Origin: Bacteroidetes bacterium MED-G20
GTDB taxonomy: Bacteria; Bacteroidota; Bacteroidia; Flavobacteriales_D; Parvicellaceae
DNA length: 54,456 nucleotides
Reading direction: 5' to 3'
Assembly (NCBI GenBank): GCA_905181675.1
Contig: CAJIYZ010000047.1
Location: forward strand, 1 to 54,456
The translations under genes and the position numbers were made by a program. The notes under the pieces were generated by a model. It made no database searches and had not been told where the DNA came from. It saw only the letters and a list, made by a program, of their open reading frames with translations. This document shows, piece after piece, positions 29,562-39,588 of the stretch; within the stretch, counting starts at the first letter, position 1, and each line of letters starts with the position of its first letter.

Positions 29562-30769
29562 CCTACCAAATCTTTTACCTTTTCAGCAGCTTCTTTTAGA
29601 GTTATTGCAGAGTGAACATTTAATCCAGAATTATCAATTATCTCTTTAGCTTCAACAGCATTTGTTCCTTGAAGTCTAACAATTATAGGAACTGGAATAT
29701 TACCAATACTTTTGTAGGCCTGAACGATTCCGTTAGCTACTCTATCACATCTTACGATTCCTCCAAATATATTTACAAGTATACCTTTCACCTTAGTGTC
29801 TTTAAGAATAATGTTAAATGCTTTTTCAACTCGGTCAGCGTCTGCAGTTCCACCTACATCTAAGAAATTAGCCGGTTCACCACCACTTTGCTTTATGATA
29901 TCCATAGTAGCCATTGCTAAACCAGCTCCATTCACCATACAGCCTATATTTCCATCTAGATTAACAAAGTTTAAGCCAGCCTTATCTGCTTCAACATCAG
30001 TTGGATCCTCTTCAGACAAATCTCTTAATTCAGCATAATCTTTATGTCTAAATAATGAATTATCGTCTAAACTTACTTTGGCATCGACAGCCAAAATTCT
30101 ATCATCACATGTTCTAAGAACTGGATTTATCTCAAATAAGGATGCATCACAACCTACATATGCAGAATACAAAGAGTGAACGAATTTTACCATTTCTTTA
30201 AGTGACTTCCCACTTAAGCCAAGGTTAAAAGCAATTTTTCTACACTGAAAACCAGTGATACCTACTTTAGGGTCTATTTCTTCTTTAAAAATTAAATGAG
30301 GTGTTTTTTCAGCAACTTCTTCAATATTCATCCCACCTTCTGTAGAATACATAATTATATTTCTACTAGTTTCTCTATTTAATAAAACGGACATATAAAA
30401 CTCTGAGGTTTTGTCAAAATCAGGGGCATAAGCATCTTGAGCAATTAGAACTTTATTAACTTTTTTTCCTTTATCAGAGGTCTGAGCAGTTACTAAATGC
30501 CCACCCAAAATACCATTTACTTTATCTTCAAGTTCTCCCAAACCTTTGGCAATCACTACTCCATTTCTACCAGTTTCAATAACTTTTCCTTTACCTCTAC
30601 CACCAGCGTGTATTTGGGCTTTAACAACAAACCATTCTGTACCAGTTTCACTTGCTAATTCTTTGGCAGCATCCATTGCTTCACTTACACTATGTGCAAC
30701 TTTACCCTCCTGAATAGAAACTCCAAAACTTTTTAAAATATTTTTACCCTGATATTCATGTAGATTCAT
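29558..30769 (-). CDS. sucC: Succinate-CoA ligase (ADP-forming) subunit beta
   Basis: MNLHEYQGKNILKSFGV..., QIHAGGRGKGK, GNIGCMVNGAGLAMATMD; start moved inside the ORF-track call (30850). Confidence 0.96.
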   Translation of the reverse strand: MNLHEYQGKNILKSFGVSIQEGKVAHSVSEAMDAAKELASETGTEWFVVKAQIHAGGRGKGKVIETGRNGVVIAKGLGELEDKVNGILGGHLVTAQTSDKGKKVNKVLIAQDAYAPDFDKTSEFYMSVLLNRETSRNIIMYSTEGGMNIEEVAEKTPHLIFKEEIDPKVGITGFQCRKIAFNLGLSGKSLKEMVKFVHSLYSAYVGCDASLFEINPVLRTCDDRILAVDAKVSLDDNSLFRHKDYAELRDLSEEDPTDVEADKAGLNFVNLDGNIGCMVNGAGLAMATMDIIKQSGGEPANFLDVGGTADADRVEKAFNIILKDTKVKGILVNIFGGIVRCDRVANGIVQAYKSIGNIPVPIIVRLQGTNAVEAKEIIDNSGLNVHSAITLKEAAEKVKDLVG

Positions 30770-30892
30770 AAGACTGTAGTTATTTTTAGTAAATGTAAAA
30801 ATTTGTTGTAATGAATAGATTCTAAAAAGGAAAATATTACAATGAAACATGATTTTATTTAATTATAAGTTTAAACTAATTACTTTTATAGG

Positions 30893-31543
30893 ATGATAAA
30901 GGGAATAAAAATTCATAAAAGTATTAATGAAATAAATATTCTAAACGGAATTGACATATCTATTAATGAAGGTGAAATTATATCTATTGTTGGGAAAAGT
31001 GGTGCAGGAAAAACAACTCTTCTTCAAATTCTAGGAACTCTAGAAAAACCAACAAGTGGTAAAGTTTTTTATAATGACAAAGATGTATTTGAATTAAATG
31101 AAAATCAGCTCGCAGAATTTAGAAATCAAAATATAGGATTTGTTTTTCAATCCCATCATTTACTTCCTGAATTTACTGCATTAGAAAATGTTTGTATACC
31201 TGCTTATATTGCTAAGAAGTCTAAAAAAATAGCAAATGAAAAAGCAAAACACCTAATTGATTTAATGGATTTAAGTGATAGGTTTAATCACAAACCATCA
31301 GAACTCTCCGGTGGTGAGCAACAAAGAATTAGCGTAGCAAGAGCACTTATGAATAACCCACAAGTAGTCCTGGCGGATGAACCTAGTGGGAATTTAGATT
31401 CAAAAACTGCGGAAAGTTTACATGAACTTTTTTTTAAACTTAGAGAAGTAAATCAACAAACTTTCATAATTGTTACTCATAATAATAAATTAGCCGATTT
31501 AGCAGATAAAAAGATAACTATTAAAGATGGAAAGATAGATTAA
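30893..31543 (+). CDS. ABC transporter ATP-binding protein (LolD-like)
   Basis: VGKSGAGKTTLLQILGTLEKPTSG, LSGGEQQRISVARALMNNPQVVLADEPSGNLD. Confidence 0.92.
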   Translation: MIKGIKIHKSINEINILNGIDISINEGEIISIVGKSGAGKTTLLQILGTLEKPTSGKVFYNDKDVFELNENQLAEFRNQNIGFVFQSHHLLPEFTALENVCIPAYIAKKSKKIANEKAKHLIDLMDLSDRFNHKPSELSGGEQQRISVARALMNNPQVVLADEPSGNLDSKTAESLHELFFKLREVNQQTFIIVTHNNKLADLADKKITIKDGKID

Positions 31544-32553
31544 AATGCAGGGCAAGACATTGTTCTGAATTTCTTTTTCTTAGGTGCACAATATAATTTT
31601 AAAGCTAAAGATATCTCATGAGAACCTCCAGAATAAGTACCTAATTGAGAAGTGGTCAAATCGTAACTGTATCCCATTCTTAATATTTTAGTATCTAATC
31701 CTAAAGTAATAATAAATGAATCAAGGTCTCTGTACCAAGCGCCAACAACATAGTTTCCTTTTTTATAGTACAATCCTACATTTAATTGCTGGTAGTCCCC
31801 TTGTTTAACAAATAGAACACTTGGTGAAAGTGTTTCATTTTCTTCACTGTAAACAGATTTAGAACCCAAAGTGATTTCAGTACCCATATGGGCTGTATAT
31901 CGTCTATTAAGATATGATTGTGGGGAGGACCCTGGTGAAATCGCTTCGACCAATGAAATTTTAGGTTCAGTTAAATGATGAGTTGCAAATCCAATATAAA
32001 ATCTATCAGAATACCCCAAAATACCTGCAGAAAAGTCAAACAAATTAACAGGAGCTGCTTTAATAACATCTGCAGTAGAAAAAACAAATCCTCTTCTAGG
32101 GTGTATCATATCTCCAAAAGTTAAATTAGACTGGTTTACAGATTTTTGAATATAAGTTCCTTGAAGTGCGAAATTAACGGTGAATTTTCGTGTGATATGT
32201 TGGTGATAAGAATAGGATAAACTTGCTTCGTTGGAATTTAAGGTTTTGGCAATTTGATCACTCATTAGAATTACACCAAATCCACCTTTTAAGGCGTCTA
32301 CGTATTGATCATAGGAAATTGAAGTAGTTATAAAGTCACCAGAAAAGTTTGGCCATTGGTTTCTATAGTTAGAAACAATTCTTGGACAATGATGGGTGCC
32401 AGAAAAAGCAGGATTTAAATATACAGGATTTGAATAAAACTGGGTAAAAATAGGGTCTTGGGCAAATACACTTATGCTATTAATAATAAAGCATAAGAAC
32501 AAAAACAAATTAAGCTTTATAAAATTATTTTTTATTGCAATAAGTATCGACAT
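31540..32553 (-). CDS. PorP/SprF family type IX secretion system membrane protein
   Basis: FAQDPIFTQFYSNPVYLNPAFSGTHHCPRIVSNYRNQWP signature. Confidence 0.93.
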   Translation of the reverse strand: MSILIAIKNNFIKLNLFLFLCFIINSISVFAQDPIFTQFYSNPVYLNPAFSGTHHCPRIVSNYRNQWPNFSGDFITTSISYDQYVDALKGGFGVILMSDQIAKTLNSNEASLSYSYHQHITRKFTVNFALQGTYIQKSVNQSNLTFGDMIHPRRGFVFSTADVIKAAPVNLFDFSAGILGYSDRFYIGFATHHLTEPKISLVEAISPGSSPQSYLNRRYTAHMGTEITLGSKSVYSEENETLSPSVLFVKQGDYQQLNVGLYYKKGNYVVGAWYRDLDSFIITLGLDTKILRMGYSYDLTTSQLGTYSGGSHEISLALKLYCAPKKKKFRTMSCPAF

Positions 32554-32755
32554 AAATTTATTATACTCTAAAAAGAAGATTAGGTTTTAAAATAACAAAA
32601 TAAAATTAACAACATTAGAATAAAATTCACTTAAAAAAAGTTTTTATTATAAAAATAAAAATTTGAAATTCAACTGATAACTACTATATTTATAAAAGTG
32701 TAATCTTTACATTTTTACAAAAAACTATAAATTATTAATTTAAAATTATAATAAA

Positions 32756-34408
32756 ATGAGCAAATTTCCATGGCTTGAAAGTTATCCAGATTTTGTTTCC
32801 CATTCTACAGAAATAAATTATGAAAATATAGTAGAAATTTATGACCAATCCATTAAAAATTTTGGAAACAAAGTTGCTTACAAGAATATGGATGTTGACC
32901 TTACATATGATGAATTAGACAAACACGTAAATGCTTTAATTTACTATTTTCAAAATGAGACAAAACTAATTAAAGGAGATAAAATAGTTTTACAAATGCC
33001 CAATTTATTACAATACCCCGTAGCCATTTTTGCTTGTTTAAAGGCCGGACTAGTTATTGTAAACACCAACCCATTATATACTGCTGATGAAATGTTACAT
33101 CAATACAAGGATTCTGGAGCAAAAGCAGTAATTATTGTGGAGAATTTTGCGCATAACCTAGAGAAAATTATTGCTGAAACCGATATTGAAACTGTAATTA
33201 CTACGACCATAGGTGATTTGCTAGGTGGAATTAAGGGCAGTATAATAAATTTTGTTATTAGAAATGTTAAAAAAATGGTTCCTGCATTTTCAATTCCAGA
33301 AAGTGTCAACCTTAAGAAAATTCTCAAAGACAACAGTGGAAAGAAAGGAAAAACTGTTGGAATAAGTAGTACTGACACAGCTTTCTTACAATATACTGGT
33401 GGAACTACAGGTCTTTCAAAAGGAGCGGAGTTAACCCACAGTAATATTTGTGCCAATGTTTCCCAAGTGGAAGCATGGATAGGAGAAAATGTAGACCATG
33501 GTGAGGAAGTTGTAATTACAGCACTTCCACTCTACCATATCTTTGCTCTTACTGCTAATTGTCTTACTTTTTTCAGGTATGGATCAAAAAATATATTAAT
33601 TACTAATCCTAGAGATATGCCTAAATTTTGTGCAGATCTAAAGAAAAATCCATTTACCGTTATAACAGGTGTCAATACTCTTTTTATAGGCTTAATGAAC
33701 CAAGAAGTATTTAAAAATTTAAACTTTGACAAATTGAAACTAGCTCTTGGTGGAGGTATGGCTGTACAAGATGTAGTAGCAGAACAATGGGAAAAACTTA
33801 CCGGAACTGCAATGTTAGAAGCTTATGGATTGTCTGAGACAAGTCCAGCTGCAACAATCAATCCATGGAATGGAAAACACAGGACTGGATCAATTGGATT
33901 ACCTCTTCCAAATACTGATGTTAAAATTTTTGACGACAACTTAAAAGAAGTTAAAGTAGGAGAACCTGGTGAAATAGCTATTAAGGGTCCTCAAGTAATG
34001 AAAGGTTATTGGAACAGACCGGAAGAAACTTCGAAATGTATGCACGGAGACTATTTTCTAACCGGAGATGTTGGAACCATGGATGAAAAGGGTTTCTTTA
34101 AAATTGTTGACAGAAAAAAAGAAATGATTCTTATTTCAGGGTTTAACGTTTATCCAAATGATGTGGAAAAAGCAATTTCAGAAAACCCTAAAGTTTTAGA
34201 AGTTGGAGTCAGAGGTGAAAAAAACAAAGATGGTACTGAGTTTGTTAGAGCATTTATTGTAAAAAAAGACCCTTCTCTAACAGAAGAAGAATTAATAGAA
34301 TTCTGCAGAACTAAATTAACAAACTATAAAGTCCCAAAGAGTATAAGTTTTAGAGAAGAGCTACCAAAATCTAATGTTGGGAAAATTTTAAGAAGACTTT
34401 TAGAGTAA
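32756..34408 (+). CDS. Long-chain-fatty-acid--CoA ligase (AMP-binding)
   Basis: YTGGTTGLSKGAELTH, AYGLSETSPAATINPW, FLTGDVGTMDEKGFFKIVDRKKEMI. Confidence 0.95.
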   Translation: MSKFPWLESYPDFVSHSTEINYENIVEIYDQSIKNFGNKVAYKNMDVDLTYDELDKHVNALIYYFQNETKLIKGDKIVLQMPNLLQYPVAIFACLKAGLVIVNTNPLYTADEMLHQYKDSGAKAVIIVENFAHNLEKIIAETDIETVITTTIGDLLGGIKGSIINFVIRNVKKMVPAFSIPESVNLKKILKDNSGKKGKTVGISSTDTAFLQYTGGTTGLSKGAELTHSNICANVSQVEAWIGENVDHGEEVVITALPLYHIFALTANCLTFFRYGSKNILITNPRDMPKFCADLKKNPFTVITGVNTLFIGLMNQEVFKNLNFDKLKLALGGGMAVQDVVAEQWEKLTGTAMLEAYGLSETSPAATINPWNGKHRTGSIGLPLPNTDVKIFDDNLKEVKVGEPGEIAIKGPQVMKGYWNRPEETSKCMHGDYFLTGDVGTMDEKGFFKIVDRKKEMILISGFNVYPNDVEKAISENPKVLEVGVRGEKNKDGTEFVRAFIVKKDPSLTEEELIEFCRTKLTNYKVPKSISFREELPKSNVGKILRRLLE

Positions 34409-34421
34409 AACACCAATTAAC

Positions 34422-36065
34422 TTAGGTCTGAATGACTCCAGTTTTATAATCTTCGATATCTGGATTATTATTGGCTGCCTCAATCCCTAACGATATCCAT
34501 TTTCTAGTATCCTTAGGGTCTATTATTGCATCTAACCAAAGTCTTGATGCAGCATAGTAGGGCTTAGTTTGAGAGTCATACTTCTTCTTGATAGAATTAA
34601 ATAATTCCTTTTCTTTTTCTTTAGATATCTTTTCACCTTTAGATTTAAGAGAAGATAATTCAATTTGAAGCAAGACTTTAGCAGCTTGTTCACCCCCCAT
34701 AACTGCAATTTCTGCTGTTGGCCAACCAACTATCAGTCGAGGGTCGTATGCCTTTCCACACATAGCATAGTTTCCAGCACCATAAGAATTTCCCATTACA
34801 ATTGTGAACTTTGGAACTACAGAGTTAGCCATTGCATTAACCATTTTTGCACCGTCTTTTATGATACCTCCGTGCTCAGATCTACTTCCTACCATAAATC
34901 CACTAACATCTTGAAAAAACACCAAGGGAATCTTCTTTTGATTGCAATTCATAATAAATCTAGCTGCTTTACTAGCGCTATCACTATAAATCACCCCACC
35001 AAATTGCATTTCTGATTTACTTGTTTTGACAACTTTTCTTTGATTTGCTACAATCCCTACAGACCAACCGTCAATTCTCGCATAACCGCAGACAATAGTT
35101 TTTCCATAATTCTCTTTATACTCTGTGAAATCGCCATTGTCAATAAAAAAATCAAGAATGTTTTTAACATCGTAATTGGTAGATCTTAAAAAAGGAAAAG
35201 TACCATAAAAATCTTCGATTTTTAATTTGGGTTTTTGGGAACTAGACCTGTTAAGGTTTAAAACTTCTTTTGCTGAAATTTTGTCTAATAAATCTCGTAT
35301 GGTTTTCAAACAGGATTTGTCATTAGGAGATTTGTAATCAACAACACCACTAATTTCAGAATGGGTGGTTGCTCCTCCAAGTGTTTCATTGTCAATTATT
35401 TCTCCAACAGCCGCCTTTACTAAATAAGAACCTGCTAAAAATATTGTACCTGTTTTATCTACTATTAATGACTCATCACTCATAATTGGTAGGTAAGCTC
35501 CACCTGCAACACAACTACCCATAACAGCAGCAATTTGAGTAATTCCCATTGCACTCATCTTTGCATTATTTCTAAAAACCCTACCAAAATGCTCTTTGTC
35601 TGGGAAAATTTCATCTTGAAGAGGCAAGTAAACTCCTGCGCTATCAACAAGATATATTATTGGAATTCTATTTTCCATTGCAATTTCTTGAGCTCTTAAG
35701 TTTTTCTTCCCAGTTATTGGAAACCAAGCGCCAGCTTTAACTGTAGGGTCATTTGCAACTATCATAGACAGCTTTTGATGTATGTATCCCATCACTACAA
35801 TTACCCCACCTGCTGGACAACCTCCATGTTCTTCATACATCTGATAACCAGCTAAGGCTCCAATTTCAATATTTGGTGAATCCTTGTCTAGTAATAGTTC
35901 AATTCTCTCTCTAGCACCTAATTTTCCTTTTAATTTTTGCTTATTGATTTTCTCTTTTCCGCCACCTAAATAGATTTTATCTAGCTTAATATTCAATTTA
36001 GAAATCATCAATTTTATTTGATCTTCATTTTTGTTAAAGGACACATCTTTTTCTGAACTATTCAT
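34422..36065 (-). CDS. Acyl-CoA carboxylase beta (carboxyltransferase) subunit
   Basis: GKLGARERIELLLD, YEEHGGCPAGGVIVVMGYI, AVMGGEQAAKVL; methylcrotonoyl/propionyl-CoA carboxylase-like. Confidence 0.92.
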   Translation of the reverse strand: MNSSEKDVSFNKNEDQIKLMISKLNIKLDKIYLGGGKEKINKQKLKGKLGARERIELLLDKDSPNIEIGALAGYQMYEEHGGCPAGGVIVVMGYIHQKLSMIVANDPTVKAGAWFPITGKKNLRAQEIAMENRIPIIYLVDSAGVYLPLQDEIFPDKEHFGRVFRNNAKMSAMGITQIAAVMGSCVAGGAYLPIMSDESLIVDKTGTIFLAGSYLVKAAVGEIIDNETLGGATTHSEISGVVDYKSPNDKSCLKTIRDLLDKISAKEVLNLNRSSSQKPKLKIEDFYGTFPFLRSTNYDVKNILDFFIDNGDFTEYKENYGKTIVCGYARIDGWSVGIVANQRKVVKTSKSEMQFGGVIYSDSASKAARFIMNCNQKKIPLVFFQDVSGFMVGSRSEHGGIIKDGAKMVNAMANSVVPKFTIVMGNSYGAGNYAMCGKAYDPRLIVGWPTAEIAVMGGEQAAKVLLQIELSSLKSKGEKISKEKEKELFNSIKKKYDSQTKPYYAASRLWLDAIIDPKDTRKWISLGIEAANNNPDIEDYKTGVIQT

Positions 36066-36158
36066 AGATTATGGTATTTCTTGAATTTCCAGCTAATATA
36101 GGTAATTCAACATCTACTAATAAAGCAATTAACCTATATTTGGAACAAAATATATCAG

Positions 36159-37295
36159 ATGAAAATAGGGATTGTATTGTATCCTACTTTTGGGGGAAGT
36201 GGGATTGTAGCAACAGAACTTGGTAAAGCATTGTCCAAAAAAGGGCATGAAATACATTTTATTACTTATAGTGAGCCAGTTAGATTAGGAGAGTTAAGAA
36301 AGAATATATTTTACCATGAGGTGAGAACCTCAGATTATCCTTTATTCAAATTTACGCCCTATGAACAAGTGCTAACTAGTAAACTTGTAGACGTTGTTAA
36401 ATTTGAAAAATTAGACCTTCTCCACGTTCATTATGCAATTCCTCACGCATCAGCAGCATATATGGCACAACAAATATTAAAGGATCAAGGAGTTGAAATT
36501 CCATTTATCACTACTCTTCATGGAACAGATATAACCTTAGTAGGTAAAGACCCTTCTTTTGAACCTGTAATTAATTTTTCAATAAATAAATCCAATAGAG
36601 TAACTGCAGTTTCTGAAAATCTAAAAAATGAAACCTTTAAATTATTTGACATAAAAAATAAGATTGAAGTCATTCCAAATTTTATTTGTCTAAAGGAGTA
36701 TAAATTGGATAATAATGAATATTATAAAAAAAGATTTGCACCAAATAACGAGAAAATAATTTGTCATGTATCCAATTTTAGAAAAGTTAAAAGAATTGAA
36801 GATGTATTAATAATGTTTGAAGGCATATCCAAAGAAATAGATGTGAAACTTATTTTAGTAGGTGATGGACCTGAGAGAGGAAGACTTGAACAAATTGCAA
36901 GAAATTCTAATCATATGAAAAATATTTTCTTTTTGGGAAGTCTAAAGTCCACCAAAGAAGTTCTTAATATTTCTGATCTATTTGTATTACCGTCTTCAAA
37001 AGAAAGCTTTGGTTTATCAGCTCTTGAAGCTATGGCTTGTGAAGTTCCAGTTATAGCTAGTGATACTGGTGGAATTCCTGAGGTTATTATTCATGGAGAA
37101 AGTGGAATGTTAAATTCTGTTGGAGACACTTATCAAATGACAAAAAATGCTCTAAAGCTGTTATCCAATGACTCTCTTCTAGAAAAATTTAAAGCAAATG
37201 CGTATAAACAAGCTATGAAGTTTGATATTGAAGTTATATTACCTAAATATGAAAAACTATATGAGAAATGCGTTGAGGACTATTTAAGTAAATGA
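36159..37295 (+). CDS. bshA: N-acetyl-alpha-D-glucosaminyl L-malate synthase (bacillithiol pathway)
   Basis: [45 protein letters not shown]4 motif [23 protein letters not shown]. Confidence 0.92.
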   Translation: MKIGIVLYPTFGGSGIVATELGKALSKKGHEIHFITYSEPVRLGELRKNIFYHEVRTSDYPLFKFTPYEQVLTSKLVDVVKFEKLDLLHVHYAIPHASAAYMAQQILKDQGVEIPFITTLHGTDITLVGKDPSFEPVINFSINKSNRVTAVSENLKNETFKLFDIKNKIEVIPNFICLKEYKLDNNEYYKKRFAPNNEKIICHVSNFRKVKRIEDVLIMFEGISKEIDVKLILVGDGPERGRLEQIARNSNHMKNIFFLGSLKSTKEVLNISDLFVLPSSKESFGLSALEAMACEVPVIASDTGGIPEVIIHGESGMLNSVGDTYQMTKNALKLLSNDSLLEKFKANAYKQAMKFDIEVILPKYEKLYEKCVEDYLSK

Positions 37296-39394
37296 ACCCA
37301 AAACTCATCACGAACAGGATTTGAGGTTCGATTCCCATCTGCATCATAAGTGCTTCCAAAAGTTCCATTCATTATTACCAAATAGGCACCTGGTTTACAC
37401 TCTTTTCCGCTTTCTGAATTTCCATCCCACTGAAAATTAGGATCAAAAGATTTAAAAACTAATTGACCCCATCTATTGTAAATATTTATCTGCATAACAT
37501 CATAACAAGGATCGTTGGTTCCAGCTAATTTGTAGACATCATTGTTTCCGTCACCATTTGGCGTGAAAATATTAGGTATTTCCTTAACATCTCCAGTCGG
37601 AGGGTCCACAGTAACATTAGATGTAGCCGTAACTGTATCAGAGCCACATACTGTAGAGAAAGCTCTGTAGTTTAAATCAAATTCTTTTTGATAAACATAA
37701 TTGCAATCAGTAACCCAACAAAACCTCAATGCTACATTCTGAATCGCAGAAGAAACATTACCAACATGAGAATATCCGATCATTGAAATTGTATTACCAA
37801 TACTATCGTTAAAATCATCGTAATAATATTGACCAGTAGAATTATTGAATTGAGGAGGAACAAATGTAGAATCAAAACTAAAGTTTGCCGAATAAGGTTC
37901 TATGGCCAAGGTATCATCAGCGTTTAAGGTGTCTTGTGCAAATAAATCTATGCAAATAGTGTCATCCAAAGTAACATTTATAGTTGATGGAATATCTAAA
38001 AAAGTTGGTGCAGGAATTTTTTGGACATATATACTTAATTCTTTTTGAACTGGATTAAAACCACTACAATCGATAGAGTAAGAATCCATTGTTACATTAA
38101 AAGTAGAATCAATTCCCTCACAAGGTGCTTCCCAACAATAACGCATGTAAAGGACTCCTGTATTACCAATGTATCCAGCGCTATTAGGAGAATATTGATT
38201 GAAAAAGACAGTATCACCAATATTATTATCCCAATCGTAATATGCCAAATTAGTGCTTCCTGAAATATAATTACTTGCTGGAATAAAAGAGTTCAATAAA
38301 TCAAAATTGGAGGAAGTAAGTTTAAGAAAAACAGAATCAGATGGATCATTGACACCAACTTCTAAATCAAAACAAATGCTATCATTGACATAAACATCTA
38401 CAGAAAAAGTATCAGACAATGGACTTCCAATATCGTCATTGACAGTAATTACTGGCGGATTTGCCAATACGCATGGCAGTGAGGCATATTGTGCATCTCT
38501 TCTAACCTCACCAATTTTCACACCGTTTCTATATTCTTCTACTCTTACTGAAAACTGAAAATATCCTAAAATAGCAGGTGAAGCAGCCATTTCTCCAGTA
38601 ACAGGATTTATAGACATTTGAGGTGTGCCACCAATTACATTAAATTGGTTAAAACCTGGAGCGAAATTACAAGAAGGATAAAAGGGATAAGCACCAGAAC
38701 CGGGAGCAGAATTTCCGTTGTTAGTATTAGTTCCATCATTTAGCGGAGCTACAAGTGAAAAAACCAATGAATCACCATCGGGATCAGTAACAGGCCAAGT
38801 AAAGTATTTAATATTATTTACACAGAAATATGCATCATTTGGATAATCTCCAAAATCAGGTGTTGAATTTTGACCTAAAGATGGATCTGGAATAATTGCA
38901 AAAATTGATATTCCATCACTTGTAGGAGTAGCTAAATTATCTATTAATCCATTTCTACAACAAGTCTCATAATGCAAATAGTAACCCATAGAAAAGTTTG
39001 GCAAACTTACAGACCCTAATCCGTTATAAACCCCTTCTTCGATCCTAACAATTGATGGGTTTGGTGTATAACATGGATCTCCAAGTGGAACTAAAGATCC
39101 TGACCCATTGTCTAAATAAAGAGTTTTAATAGTTTGAAGGTTATTGGTTCCAATTTGATAAATTCCTATAGTAACACTTGCAGGCATGTTGACAGCTCCA
39201 TTAACATCGTCACGATAAAGTCTAAGTTGAATATCGTAAACACTAGAACTAGTCCCATTATTAGTCATTGTCACTTTAAAGTCACCACCAATAATATGGG
39301 TAGCATATGAACTAGTTGAAAAACTTGAAATTAAAAGAAAAGAAAATAAAAATTTAAAGAAAAACTTTTTCATCAGATCAAAAATATTTATCAC
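37280..39394 (-). CDS. Secreted protein with gliding motility-associated C-terminal domain
   Basis: C-terminus IPNIFTPNGDGNNDVYKL...INIYNRWGQLVFKS...WDGNSESGKECKPGAYLVI. Confidence 0.9.
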   Translation of the reverse strand: MINIFDLMKKFFFKFLFSFLLISSFSTSSYATHIIGGDFKVTMTNNGTSSSVYDIQLRLYRDDVNGAVNMPASVTIGIYQIGTNNLQTIKTLYLDNGSGSLVPLGDPCYTPNPSIVRIEEGVYNGLGSVSLPNFSMGYYLHYETCCRNGLIDNLATPTSDGISIFAIIPDPSLGQNSTPDFGDYPNDAYFCVNNIKYFTWPVTDPDGDSLVFSLVAPLNDGTNTNNGNSAPGSGAYPFYPSCNFAPGFNQFNVIGGTPQMSINPVTGEMAASPAILGYFQFSVRVEEYRNGVKIGEVRRDAQYASLPCVLANPPVITVNDDIGSPLSDTFSVDVYVNDSICFDLEVGVNDPSDSVFLKLTSSNFDLLNSFIPASNYISGSTNLAYYDWDNNIGDTVFFNQYSPNSAGYIGNTGVLYMRYCWEAPCEGIDSTFNVTMDSYSIDCSGFNPVQKELSIYVQKIPAPTFLDIPSTINVTLDDTICIDLFAQDTLNADDTLAIEPYSANFSFDSTFVPPQFNNSTGQYYYDDFNDSIGNTISMIGYSHVGNVSSAIQNVALRFCWVTDCNYVYQKEFDLNYRAFSTVCGSDTVTATSNVTVDPPTGDVKEIPNIFTPNGDGNNDVYKLAGTNDPCYDVMQINIYNRWGQLVFKSFDPNFQWDGNSESGKECKPGAYLVIMNGTFGSTYDADGNRTSNPVRDEFWVHLLK

Positions 39395-39588
39395 AAAACT
39401 AACTATTTAATATTAATTAATAAACGCTCATAAAACTACAAAATATTTAAACGATAAAGAACATAATAAATAAGGGGGGTTTCTCAATTAAATTTTTAAT
39501 AAATAAATAGCCAAGTAATTATTTATTAATCTAATAATATTAATAAATTTAACTTCTATTACATAATTTAAATACTACTTTTATTTGT

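Noticed and set aside
33100-33456. 118-aa minus ORF inside the acyl-CoA ligase
   Set aside because: Fully antisense to a strongly supported gene; no independent motif.
34665-35015. 116-aa + ORF inside the carboxyltransferase gene
   Set aside because: Antisense to a conserved CDS; composition not protein-like.
39395-39588. AT-rich 194-bp intergenic region with a G6 run as a regulatory RNA or phase-variable tract
   Set aside because: No clear hairpin, ORF or repeat beyond the short homopolymer; composition alone is not enough.
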